DNA from: Bacillota bacterium
GTDB lineage: Bacteria > Bacillota > Dethiobacteria > DTU022
NCBI GenBank assembly: GCA_012510305.1
Contig: JAAZIE010000322.1
Span: 1 to 9,361, forward strand
Length of the DNA stretch: 9,361 nt
Reading direction: 5' to 3'
Shown: piece by piece, positions 1 through 6,147 of the stretch
Layout of the letters: the number at the start of each line of letters is the position of its first letter
How positions within the stretch are numbered: the first letter of the stretch is position 1
Translations under genes and position numbers: made by a program
Notes under the pieces: model-generated
Database searches by the model: none
Told to the model about the DNA's origin: nothing
Seen by the model: only the letters and a program-made list of their open reading frames with translations

Positions 1-1293
1 AGAGTTTCCCTGCGGCCTTCCGGAGAGCAGGCTGCCGGCAACCTGCGCAAAGCCCTTCAGATGATCCGCCTGCTGGAGATGGAGCGCCCCCTTACCCTGA
101 AGGGCTATATCAACTGGTTAAAGCGGGTGGCGGAGCAGGGGCGTGAAGAAGCCGAGTCATCGCTTTACGATCCCGACAGCGACGCCGTTCAGCTGCTCAC
201 CGTTCACCGGGCCAAGGGGCTGGAGTTTCCCGCAGTCTGCCTGGTGAATGTGGGGGGGGGCAGCAGGGGCGGTGCTTCCTTTATCGCCCATCGGAGCGAG
301 GGCAACTTCTATCTCAAGCTGGGCGATCTGGTCAGCTCCGGCCTGGAGGAAGCGGAAGAGCAAGAAAAACTTCGCCTGGAGGCGGAGCGGATCCGGCTTT
401 TCTACGTGGCGGCGACGCGGGCCCGGGACATTCTGATCTTGCCGCGCTTCTATAAACAGGGCTCTCCCGGATTCTGGTCTTACCTGGAAAGAGCAGAAGC
501 AGAAAATGCCGATCTCTGGACCGGGGTTTTATCCCTGCAGGCCGGAGCATCCTCTCACGAGAGAGAAGCGGCGCCGGCCGGGCGGGATCAGGATAGCGCC
601 GCCCCGCTCGATGAACTGGTGGAGGGCCGCCGCCGGCGGCTGGATCAGCTGAAACGAACGATCTGCGGTGCCGCCGCACCGGGACCCTATATCAGCGCCG
701 GCGCCCTGGCCGGTGAGAGCGGCGCGGAGGAGCCGGCGACCCTGCAGGATGCTGCCGACAGCGATCCCGAAGCGGCCCCGCAGGGCAGGGGGGCTTCTTT
801 TGGCTCCGCTTTTCACGAGATCATGGAGCGGGTGGACCTGAGAGGCCCTTCCCCCGGCCGGCTGGAGGCGCTGGCCGCCCGTTCGGGGGACCGCTGGGGA
901 GTGGAGCATCCCGGGGAGCTGATCCGGCTGGCCCGGTCCACCCTGGAGCATCCGCTTATCGGCAGGGCCCGGAAGTCGGAGCGGATCTTTAAAGAGCTGC
1001 CCTTTGTTTACTGTTTCGAGGGGCTCCTGGTGGAGGGGATCATCGACCTTCTTTTTCAAGAAGAGGGGGGGCTGGTAATTGTGGACTACAAGACCGACGG
1101 CGGCGGCGCGGCGGTGTGGGAAAAACGCTGGGAGGGCTACAGCCGCCAGGGCGCGGTTTACGCCCTGGCCATGGCTGATATCTCGGGGCTGCCGGTGAAA
1201 GAGGTCTCCTTTATATTTGTCCGGGAGGCCCGGGTGAAAAGCCTGGCCCGCCTCGACGAGGCGTCTTTGCGCCGCACCCTTCGAAGAACATAA
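1..1293 (+). CDS. UvrD/RecB-family helicase-nuclease, AddA-like, C-terminal part (5' truncated by window edge)
   Basis: The frame is open from base 1, so the ATG at 61 is an internal Met and about 430 C-terminal residues are visible. Numbering from that Met, helicase motif V (TVHRAKGLEFP, 47-57) and motif VI (FYVAATRARD, 114-123) mark a superfamily 1 UvrD-type helicase. An Ala/Glu/Arg-rich linker (about 160-245) leads to a RecB-like PD-(D/E)XK nuclease with its full set: H252 in FGSAFHEIMERV, D329 in GIIDLL, D342 and K344 in VDYKTD, and Q363/Y367 in the RQGAVYALA helix. In this family such proteins, with an AddB-type partner, unwind and resect double-strand breaks for recombination. An AddA subunit is the likeliest identity. 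The motif V flank is more generic than in Bacillus AddA, so a RecB-like UvrD nuclease outside AddAB remains possible. A metallo-hydrolase gene follows after 22 bases, probably in the same transcript. Confidence 0.87.
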   Translation, partial: RVSLRPSGEQAAGNLRKALQMIRLLEMERPLTLKGYINWLKRVAEQGREEAESSLYDPDSDAVQLLTVHRAKGLEFPAVCLVNVGGGSRGGASFIAHRSEGNFYLKLGDLVSSGLEEAEEQEKLRLEAERIRLFYVAATRARDILILPRFYKQGSPGFWSYLERAEAENADLWTGVLSLQAGASSHEREAAPAGRDQDSAAPLDELVEGRRRRLDQLKRTICGAAAPGPYISAGALAGESGAEEPATLQDAADSDPEAAPQGRGASFGSAFHEIMERVDLRGPSPGRLEALAARSGDRWGVEHPGELIRLARSTLEHPLIGRARKSERIFKELPFVYCFEGLLVEGIIDLLFQEEGGLVIVDYKTDGGGAAVWEKRWEGYSRQGAVYALAMADISGLPVKEVSFIFVREARVKSLARLDEASLRRTLRRT

Positions 1294-1315
1294 ATAGCAG
1301 GGACTGTGAATATAA

Positions 1316-2212
1316 ATGGAAGAAATAAGACCGGGTGTCTGGGTGGTGTACGCCGAAAATAAGGGCCGCTTTCCTTTTGCCCATTCGCTTTACCTGGAAG
1401 GCAGGCAGCGGGCTCTTATCGACACCGGTGCCGGAAAAGGCTTGCAGCAGCTGGTGGGGAAAGTGGACCGGGTTTTTTTAAGCCATTTTCACCGCGATCA
1501 TGTTGCCGGGAACGACCTGTTCAGCGGGGCTTCCTTTTCGATTCACCCCCTGGACGAACCGGGAGTGACCTCGGTGGAAGGTTTTTACCGGCTCACCGGG
1601 CTGATCCGGTTTGATCAATCTTACTGGGCCACGCTGAACCAGGAGCGGTTTACGGCGACCACGGTTACCGAAACCCACCGCGAGGGGGATCGGATTGATC
1701 TGGGCGGCCTGACGCTGCGGGTTGTGCACACGCCGGGTCATACTCCCGGGCACTGCGCTTTTCTCGTAGAAGAGTATAATTTACTGTTTACCGCCGACAT
1801 CGATCTCTCTTCATTTGGACCCTGGTACGGCAACGACAGCTCAGACCTGGAGCAATTTCAGAGATCGGTGGATCAGGTTCGCTCCCTGAAACCGGGGCTG
1901 CTCGTAAGCAGCCACAGCCCTCCGGTAACCGCTGATATTGACCGGCGTCTGGAGCAGTACGGCGCCGCGATGGAGCAGCGCCATGAACTGGTATACCGCC
2001 TGCTGAGCCGGGAGGCGATGACGCTGGAGCAGCTGATCGATCTGAAACCGATCTACGGACGCCACCCGGAACCGGCGCCGGTTTACCGTTTCTTTGAAGG
2101 GAATATGCTAAAAAAGCATTTGGCCCTTCTCCTTGCTGCGGGCCTGGTTCGCCGGACCGGCAAAGGGGCCTATGCAGCCCGGCCGCAGGATCATTATTCT
2201 GGTAATAGTTAG
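1316..2212 (+). CDS. MBL-fold metallo-hydrolase with C-terminal winged-helix-like tail
   Basis: This 298-residue protein has the full metallo-beta-lactamase metal set: H57-F-H59-R-D61-H62, H142 in HTPGHTPGH, D161 in FTADID, and H200 in SSHSPP. This is the glyoxalase II-like branch, which binds two metals (usually zinc or iron) and hydrolyses esters, thioesters or phosphoesters. Residues about 220-290 (MTLEQLIDLKPIYG to the AAGLVRRTGKGAY segment) read like a small winged helix, as in LACTB2-type hydrolases. No signal peptide or membrane segment is visible, so it is probably cytoplasmic. The ATG at 1316 has only a modest Shine-Dalgarno (AGGGA at 1299-1303, 12 bases upstream). It lies 22 bases after the helicase-nuclease gene, suggesting co-transcription and perhaps translational dependence. 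The substrate cannot be told from sequence: a glyoxalase II-like thioesterase or a nuclease-like role are both possible. Confidence 0.9.
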   Translation: MEEIRPGVWVVYAENKGRFPFAHSLYLEGRQRALIDTGAGKGLQQLVGKVDRVFLSHFHRDHVAGNDLFSGASFSIHPLDEPGVTSVEGFYRLTGLIRFDQSYWATLNQERFTATTVTETHREGDRIDLGGLTLRVVHTPGHTPGHCAFLVEEYNLLFTADIDLSSFGPWYGNDSSDLEQFQRSVDQVRSLKPGLLVSSHSPPVTADIDRRLEQYGAAMEQRHELVYRLLSREAMTLEQLIDLKPIYGRHPEPAPVYRFFEGNMLKKHLALLLAAGLVRRTGKGAYAARPQDHYSGNS

Positions 2213-2215
2213 CTG

Positions 2216-2252
2216 TTGTCAAAAGAATAAAACTGAATTATAATAAATTCAG
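2216..2252 (+). promoter_or_regulatory. Sigma-A-type promoter with inverted repeat over the -10
   Basis: A -35 box TTGTCA (2216-2221, five of six to consensus) is followed after exactly 17 bases by a perfect -10 TATAAT (2239-2244). The predicted start is near 2251, about 33 bases before the ATG at 2284. The -10 is embedded in a perfect inverted repeat: CTGAATT (2233-2239), 6-base centre, AATTCAG (2246-2252). This could be an operator or coincidence in AT-rich DNA. The placement suggests the prenyltransferase gene is transcribed separately from the helicase/hydrolase genes. Confidence 0.7.
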
Positions 2253-2283
2253 CCCCAAAAAAATACGAAGCAGGTTCAAGATA

Positions 2284-3018
2284 ATGAAAGTTAGGGAATA
2301 TTTAAAAAATAAACTGAGGCAGGGCGCGGTTCATATTACCCTGATCGATCCCTCCCGGCAGCTGCCCGAAGCGGCCGGCCGGCTGGCCCGGACGGCCCAG
2401 GAAGTGGGGAGCGATCTCATCCTCATCGGGAGCGCCGCCGCAACCGGACAGCGAACGCTGCTGGAAACGGCCGAACTGGTCCGGCAGAAAACAAGCCTTC
2501 CGGTCATCTTTTTACCTGCGGGAAGCGATTCGATCAGCTTCAACCTCGATGCTTTTCTCTTCTTGAGCATGCTCAATTCTCGCAACACCCGTTTTGTCAG
2601 CACTGCACATGCCCGTATTGCCCTGGTTCTAAAAAGGCTTGATGTAGAAACCATTTCTGCCGGGTATATCCTTGTGGAGCCGGGGATGAAGATCGGCGAG
2701 CTCGGCGAAGCCGAGCTGCTGACGCGTGATAATTTTTGGAAGGCCATCGGCTACGCCCTCACCGCTGAATTCATGGGCATGGATTATGTTTACCTGGAAG
2801 CGGGCAACGGGGCGGCCCAGCCTGTTCCCGCCGGCATGATCCGCGCGGTGAAGCGCGAGATCTCCATCCCCTTGATTGTCGGCGGCGGCATTCGCACGGC
2901 TGTCGACGCCCGCCGGGTGCGCCAGGCCGGAGCCGATATCGTTATTACCGGCACGGTTATAGAAAACGCCGGCTACCGCGAAAGGCTGCGTTCCATCCTC
3001 AGCGCACTCAAAGAATAA
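2284..3018 (+). CDS. Geranylgeranylglyceryl/heptaprenylglyceryl phosphate synthase family protein (GGGPS/PcrB)
   Basis: This 244-residue TIM-barrel protein matches the GGGPS family along its length: HITLIDPSR (17-25, with the probable Mg-binding D22), GSDLILIGS (42-50), FLFLSMLNSRN (91-101), GYILVEPGMKIG (127-138), YLEAGNGA (170-177), IVGGGIR (198-204) and ADIVITGTVIE (217-227). Family members join sn-glycerol-1-phosphate to a polyprenyl diphosphate through an ether bond. This is the first committed step of archaeal lipids, and of heptaprenylglycerol lipids in Bacillales (PcrB). Length and motifs recall the longer archaeal/Bacteroidetes-type group rather than Bacillus PcrB (about 228 aa), judged by eye, so prenyl chain length is open. 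The ATG at 2284 has a weak ribosome site (AGG at 2272-2274). It has its own promoter upstream, and a second promoter starts 160 bases downstream of its stop. No glycerol-1-phosphate dehydrogenase gene is visible here. Confidence 0.9.
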   Translation: MKVREYLKNKLRQGAVHITLIDPSRQLPEAAGRLARTAQEVGSDLILIGSAAATGQRTLLETAELVRQKTSLPVIFLPAGSDSISFNLDAFLFLSMLNSRNTRFVSTAHARIALVLKRLDVETISAGYILVEPGMKIGELGEAELLTRDNFWKAIGYALTAEFMGMDYVYLEAGNGAAQPVPAGMIRAVKREISIPLIVGGGIRTAVDARRVRQAGADIVITGTVIENAGYRERLRSILSALKE

Positions 3019-3180
3019 CCTCAGCGTTGCTGCAAAAAGTATTCTCAGCCGGTCAGATCCGGCCTCCCCCCAAGAGCCCTTTGCATAAATTTAGCTGTGC
3101 CGGTTTGCTTCGAGCGCCCGGTATTGTTTTCATCAACGCCCCCGCTGTCAGAAGAGATAAAAGATAAAAAGTTAACCCAA
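3019..3180. other. Intergenic region upstream of the oxidoreductase promoter
   Basis: No credible gene is present. It contains a weak hairpin, GCCGG (3048-3052)/CCGGC (3059-3063) with a six-base loop. A C-run rather than a T-run follows, so it is a poor terminator. The right end, 3152-3174, is strikingly A-rich with a repeated AGATAAA, directly before the -35 box at 3181. Confidence 0.6.
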
Positions 3181-3209
3181 TTGACAAGAAAATAGGGAGA
3201 AAGTATAAT
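3152..3209 (+). promoter_or_regulatory. Consensus sigma-A promoter with A-rich UP-like element
   Basis: The -35 box TTGACA (3181-3186) and the -10 box TATAAT (3204-3209) are both perfect consensus and separated by the optimal 17 bases. The predicted start is near 3216. An A-rich tract at about -42 to -64 (3152-3174) sits where an UP element would contact the RNA polymerase alpha subunits. Together this predicts a very strong promoter for the oxidoreductase/reductase genes. A start near 3216 leaves a leader of about 39 bases before the GTG at 3255. Confidence 0.88.
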
Positions 3210-3220
3210 TTACCTGGTTG

Positions 3221-3233
3221 GTGGTTGAACCAC
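3221..3233 (+). promoter_or_regulatory. Palindromic operator candidate at the transcription start (FadR-subfamily type)
   Basis: GTGGTT (3221-3226), centre G (3227), AACCAC (3228-3233) is a perfect 13-base odd palindrome. Its core TGGT-TGA-ACCA fits the T-N-G-T-N3-A-C-N-A pattern known for FadR-subfamily GntR regulators. It lies at about +5 to +17 from the predicted start, where a bound repressor would block initiation or early elongation. A FadR-like GntR regulator is encoded at 6148-6867 behind the two genes this promoter serves, making it the obvious candidate ligand. Binding is inference. Confidence 0.62.
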
Positions 3234-3241
3234 AAAAAGAC

Positions 3242-3249
3242 AGGAGGGA
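3242..3249 (+). promoter_or_regulatory. Strong ribosome binding site fixing the GTG start at 3255
   Basis: AGGAGGGA ends five bases before the GTG at 3255. An in-frame TTG at 3225 would lie inside the palindrome only about nine bases from the predicted transcription start, and it lacks a ribosome site. The GTG is therefore the better start. Confidence 0.88.
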
Positions 3250-3254
3250 CAGCC

Positions 3255-4808
3255 GTGTCCAAAGACCGTTTCCAGGATTCCTATGACGCTGTTGTAGTGG
3301 GCGCCGGCAACGGGGGGTTGGTCGCCGCGGCAACGCTTGCGGCGAAAGGGCACAAAACCCTTTTGCTGGAACAGCATAATCTGCCGGGCGGATTTGCCAC
3401 CAGTTTTGTCAGGGGCCGGTTTGAATTCGAACCGTCGCTGCATGAGATTGCTGATTTCGGTTCTCCGCAGAACAAGGGAGGTGTGCGCAAACTCCTGGAA
3501 GACAAAATCGGCATCGACAGCGAATGGATGAGGGTGCCCGAAGCATACCGGCTGATCATTCCCCATGAAAAAAGCGGCAGAATCGATGCCACCATGCCTT
3601 TCGGTGAGGCCGAGTACATCTCCAAAATGGAGCAGTATGTCCCCGGGTCCAGGGAATCTGTCTCCAAGTTCGTGAAGCTGTGCGAAGAAGTGGTCCACGC
3701 TTTCTCCTACCTGGGCAGATCGAGGGGCAACCCGGACAAGAAAGTTCTCACAGGCACTTACGCCAATTTTCTTAAAACCGCCCCGTACACCCTCCAAGAG
3801 GTGCTCGATGCCGTTAAAATGCCCTACCGGGCGCAGAAAATTATCACGGCATACTGGTGTTACCTGGGGTTGGGGTCAAAATACGTCAACTTCAGTATCT
3901 TTGCCGCCATGTTCAACCGCTATATTGCCAAGGAAGCATTTATTCCACGGTACCGCTCCCACGAGTATACCACGGCGCTGGATCTGAAGATTCGCCAACT
4001 GGGCGGAGATATTATCTACAATACCAGGGTGGAGCGCATCCTCGTAGAAAATGGGCGGGTGGTGGGTGTGGAAACGTCCCACGGCGATATAATCAAGACC
4101 GCTTACGTCATCGCCAACACCTCGCCCCATACAGTTTACAGCCGCCTGATTCATCCCCGGTCAGCAGTTCCGGAGCGGGCCTGGAAAACCTGCAATGCCC
4201 GAAAAGTCGGGTTTTCAGCCCTGGTCGTCTACCTGGGGCTGGATAAAAGCCCTGAAGAGCTCGGTCTCAAAGAATACAGTTATTTTATTTACAGCACCCC
4301 GGACAGCAATGAAATTTATGACCGCTTTCACAAGCTGGGAAGGCCCGCCGCCCAAGCGACGGTTTGCCTGAACAACGCCGTCCCCGACTGCTCCCCCGAA
4401 GGAACGACGATCCTTTACCTGACCACTCTTTTTAGCGGGGAAGCCTGGAGCGGAGTTTCTCCCCGGGACTATTTCCAGGTCAAAAATAAGATTGCCGCCG
4501 AGATGATCGACGAATTTGAGAAAGCGCTGGGCGTGAACATAGAGGAGAGCATCGAAGAGATTGCCGTGGCTACTCCCGCTACCTTTGCCCGCTATACCGG
4601 CGCTTTTAACGGCGGGATCTACGGTTATGAGCCGGTGCCCTGGGATTCCATTCTGCCGCGGATGATGACGATGAACGAAGAAAAATATATTAAAGGCCTC
4701 GATTTTGCCGGTGGTTTTGCTTTCCGAGGCCACGGTTACTCCAGCTCGCTTCAGTCGGGTGAAACAGCGGCCCTGTTAACTCACAAAGATTTGATGGAGG
4801 TGAAGTAA
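3255..4808 (+). CDS. NAD(P)/FAD-dependent oxidoreductase, phytoene desaturase/RetSat (CrtI-like) family
   Basis: From the GTG at 3255 the product is 517 residues. An N-terminal Rossmann FAD-binding fold shows VVVGAGNGG (GxGxxG at 16-21), the ribose-binding acidic residue E39 at the end of strand two, and the LPGGFATSF segment (43-51) typical of the CrtI/RetSat/amine-oxidase superfamily. The C-terminal flavin-contact segment is about 483-506 (FAGGFAFRGHGYSSSLQSGE). Members desaturate, saturate or isomerise C=C bonds in carotenoids, retinoids and other isoprenoids. Here the direction and substrate are unknown. No transmembrane helix is obvious, and a peripheral membrane enzyme is plausible. No carotenoid gene such as phytoene synthase is visible nearby. 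The gene is led by a consensus promoter with an operator-like palindrome and coupled to a [2Fe-2S] reductase whose ATG begins one base after this stop, which suggests the reductase supplies its electrons. Confidence 0.88.
   Translation: MSKDRFQDSYDAVVVGAGNGGLVAAATLAAKGHKTLLLEQHNLPGGFATSFVRGRFEFEPSLHEIADFGSPQNKGGVRKLLEDKIGIDSEWMRVPEAYRLIIPHEKSGRIDATMPFGEAEYISKMEQYVPGSRESVSKFVKLCEEVVHAFSYLGRSRGNPDKKVLTGTYANFLKTAPYTLQEVLDAVKMPYRAQKIITAYWCYLGLGSKYVNFSIFAAMFNRYIAKEAFIPRYRSHEYTTALDLKIRQLGGDIIYNTRVERILVENGRVVGVETSHGDIIKTAYVIANTSPHTVYSRLIHPRSAVPERAWKTCNARKVGFSALVVYLGLDKSPEELGLKEYSYFIYSTPDSNEIYDRFHKLGRPAAQATVCLNNAVPDCSPEGTTILYLTTLFSGEAWSGVSPRDYFQVKNKIAAEMIDEFEKALGVNIEESIEEIAVATPATFARYTGAFNGGIYGYEPVPWDSILPRMMTMNEEKYIKGLDFAGGFAFRGHGYSSSLQSGETAALLTHKDLMEVK
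4796..4803 (+). promoter_or_regulatory. Ribosome binding site inside the preceding gene (translational coupling)
   Basis: GGAGGTGA lies in the last codons of the oxidoreductase gene, six bases before the ATG at 4810. The upstream stop TAA (4806-4808) and this ATG are one base apart, so terminating ribosomes can re-initiate directly. Confidence 0.85.
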
Positions 4809-4809
4809 T

Positions 4810-6039
4810 ATGACCGGGAAGAAGCTTCATGTAAAGATCAAACCCCTGGGGATCCTGGACCTTTTATCTTTTAAAAACCTGGTGCCCGGACGGAAAAAGC
4901 GGATCGAAAAAGCCCCCGGCACAAGCATCGACCCTCTGCCGCCGGTAAACGCGCTTGCGGGCAAGCTCCACCCGGAGATCCAGCACCTGGTGGTGGATCA
5001 AATAAAGGATGAAACGGGCGATGTGAGAACGTACCGGCTGGTTCCCGACAAGGAGAAAGGAACCCTGCAGCCGGCTTATTTTCGCCCGGGCCAATATTTA
5101 AGCTTCACCTTTGAAGTGGAGGGAGCAACGGTGACGCGGCCTTATTCAATTTCTTCCACTCCCGGGGAGGCGCTGTCCGGTTTTTACGAGATCGCTGTAA
5201 AAAGATACCATGACGGTTTTGTTTCCCGGCAGATCTGGGATCACTGGACTGAGGGTTGTGCAGTGCTCTCGGGAGGGCCGGAAGGGTTTTTCTACCATGA
5301 TCATTTAAGGGACCGCCAGAACGTGATCGGGATTGCGGGGGGAACCGGGATCACGCCCTTCAGATCGATGGCCAAAAGTATTCTTGATGATGACCTGAAG
5401 ATCAACCTGGTCATATTTTACGGCAGCAACAAAAAAGAGGAGATCATTTATCACGAGGAGCTGAAGGAGCTTCAGGCTTCCTCGGGCGGCAGAATCAAGA
5501 TCATTCATGTTTTGGCCGAAGAAAAACTGGAAAACTTCGAGCATGGCTATATCACCGCCGATCTGCTGAAGAAATACGCCGCTCCCCTGGAGAGCTCGAT
5601 CTTTGTCTGCGGCCCCAAGCCCCTCTACCGGCATATCGACAGAGAGCTGAAAGGGCCGGCGATAAGGAGAAAGTTTATCCGTAAAGAGGATTTTGGAGAG
5701 ATCGAAGACGTCAGCAGTTTGGAAACTTACCCCGGTGGCGCTGCCGGCAAGGCGTTCAAGGTGCTGGTGCACCGGGGGAAAGAGGCGGTGGAGATAGAAG
5801 CTGATGCCGGAGAATCGCTGCTCGTGGCGATGGAAAGAGCCGGGCTCTGCCCCCCTTCTTCTTGCAGAAGCGGCTCCTGCGGTGTGTGCCGCTCTTTGCT
5901 GATCAAAGGAGATCTTTTTATTCCGGAAGAGGTTGATGACCGGCGCCAGGCCGACAAGAAATTCGGTTACATTCACCCTTGTATCGCCTACCCCCTGGAA
6001 AATCTTGAGATAGTGGTGCCCCGGAGAAAAATCGAATAG
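4810..6039 (+). CDS. Ferredoxin-NAD(P)+ reductase-like flavoprotein with C-terminal [2Fe-2S] ferredoxin domain
   Basis: This 409-residue protein has three modules. An FAD-binding barrel (about 55-165) carries the RPYS flavin motif (110-113). An NAD(P)-binding domain (about 170-290) carries GGTGITPF (177-184) and VCGPKPLY (266-273). A C-terminal plant-type ferredoxin (about 315-405) has cluster ligands C352, C357, C360 and C391, spaced C-x4-C-x2-C-x30-C. This is the order of phenol-hydroxylase- and NADH-dependent-oxygenase-type reductases, which pass hydride-derived electrons singly through FAD to the cluster and then to a partner. The first 50 or so residues are an extra Lys/Arg- and Pro-rich segment before the barrel, possibly for docking or membrane association. 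Coupling to the upstream FAD oxidoreductase makes that the likely electron acceptor. A role in reducing an oxygenase is less likely, since none is encoded nearby. Confidence 0.92.
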   Translation: MTGKKLHVKIKPLGILDLLSFKNLVPGRKKRIEKAPGTSIDPLPPVNALAGKLHPEIQHLVVDQIKDETGDVRTYRLVPDKEKGTLQPAYFRPGQYLSFTFEVEGATVTRPYSISSTPGEALSGFYEIAVKRYHDGFVSRQIWDHWTEGCAVLSGGPEGFFYHDHLRDRQNVIGIAGGTGITPFRSMAKSILDDDLKINLVIFYGSNKKEEIIYHEELKELQASSGGRIKIIHVLAEEKLENFEHGYITADLLKKYAAPLESSIFVCGPKPLYRHIDRELKGPAIRRKFIRKEDFGEIEDVSSLETYPGGAAGKAFKVLVHRGKEAVEIEADAGESLLVAMERAGLCPPSSCRSGSCGVCRSLLIKGDLFIPEEVDDRRQADKKFGYIHPCIAYPLENLEIVVPRRKIE

Positions 6040-6057
6040 CGGTCCGGGATATATCGA

Positions 6058-6095
6058 GCCTCCGGCGGCGCTTCAAGAAAGCGCCGCCGGCAGGC
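6058..6095 (+). terminator. Long GC-rich intercistronic hairpin (terminator-like or RNA-processing element)
   Basis: A perfect 12-base-pair stem, CCGGCGGCGCTT (6062-6073)/AAGCGCCGCCGG (6079-6090), closes a five-base loop. It is extended by GCCT (6058-6061)/AGGC (6092-6095) with one bulged C. It begins 18 bases after the reductase stop. The sequence after it has only CTCTTT (6102-6107) rather than a U-run, so it may terminate partially, protect the 3' end of upstream mRNA, or reduce read-through into the regulator gene. No promoter stands out between 6040 and 6147. Confidence 0.6.
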
Positions 6096-6130
6096 TGCCG
6101 CCTCTTTGATAAGAGCCGGGAAGGGAACCG

Positions 6131-6142
6131 GGGAGGGAGGGG
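6131..6142 (+). promoter_or_regulatory. Strong ribosome binding site fixing the GTG start at 6148
   Basis: The purine run GGGAGGGAGGGG ends five bases before the GTG at 6148. An in-frame TTG at 6106 lacks any ribosome site and would translate through this run, so the GTG is preferred. Confidence 0.85.
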
Positions 6143-6147
6143 AAAAA

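Noticed and set aside
61..63. ATG at 61 as the true start of the helicase-nuclease
   Set aside because: The frame is open and protein-like from base 1, and the helicase motifs expected upstream are missing, so the gene clearly begins outside the window.
529..1059. Long antisense open frames opposite real genes (for example here, at 6175-7149, and at 8713-9120)
   Set aside because: They are Pro/Arg/Gly/Gln-rich translations typical of the complement of GC-rich genes, show no family motifs, and lie opposite well-supported coding regions.
3048..3063. Hairpin after the GGGPS gene as a terminator
   Set aside because: Only five base pairs, followed by a C-run instead of a T-run, so it is too weak to call an intrinsic terminator.
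3101..3135. Possible riboswitch or structured RNA before the oxidoreductase gene
   Set aside because: Only short CCGG and GCT/AGC pairings are visible, and the region lies upstream of the promoter, so it would not be in the leader. The leader itself is only about 39 bases.
3225..3254. TTG start for the CrtI-like gene at 3225
   Set aside because: It lies within the palindrome, about nine bases after the predicted transcription start, with no ribosome site. The GTG at 3255 has AGGAGGGA at good spacing.
3053..3262. Small minus-strand open frame of 69 codons with hydrophobic stretches
   Set aside because: It runs against the consensus promoter and the start of the oxidoreductase gene, has no recognisable domain, and is best explained by chance.
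3255..4808. Carotenoid phytoene desaturase (crtI) as a specific assignment
   Set aside because: Only the superfamily motifs are clear and no phytoene synthase or other carotenoid gene is present. The coupled reductase points towards a reductive reaction, so a gene symbol would overstate the evidence.
6106..6147. TTG start for the GntR regulator at 6106
   Set aside because: It sits next to the hairpin with no Shine-Dalgarno, and the added residues would be the translated ribosome site itself. The GTG at 6148 is better placed.
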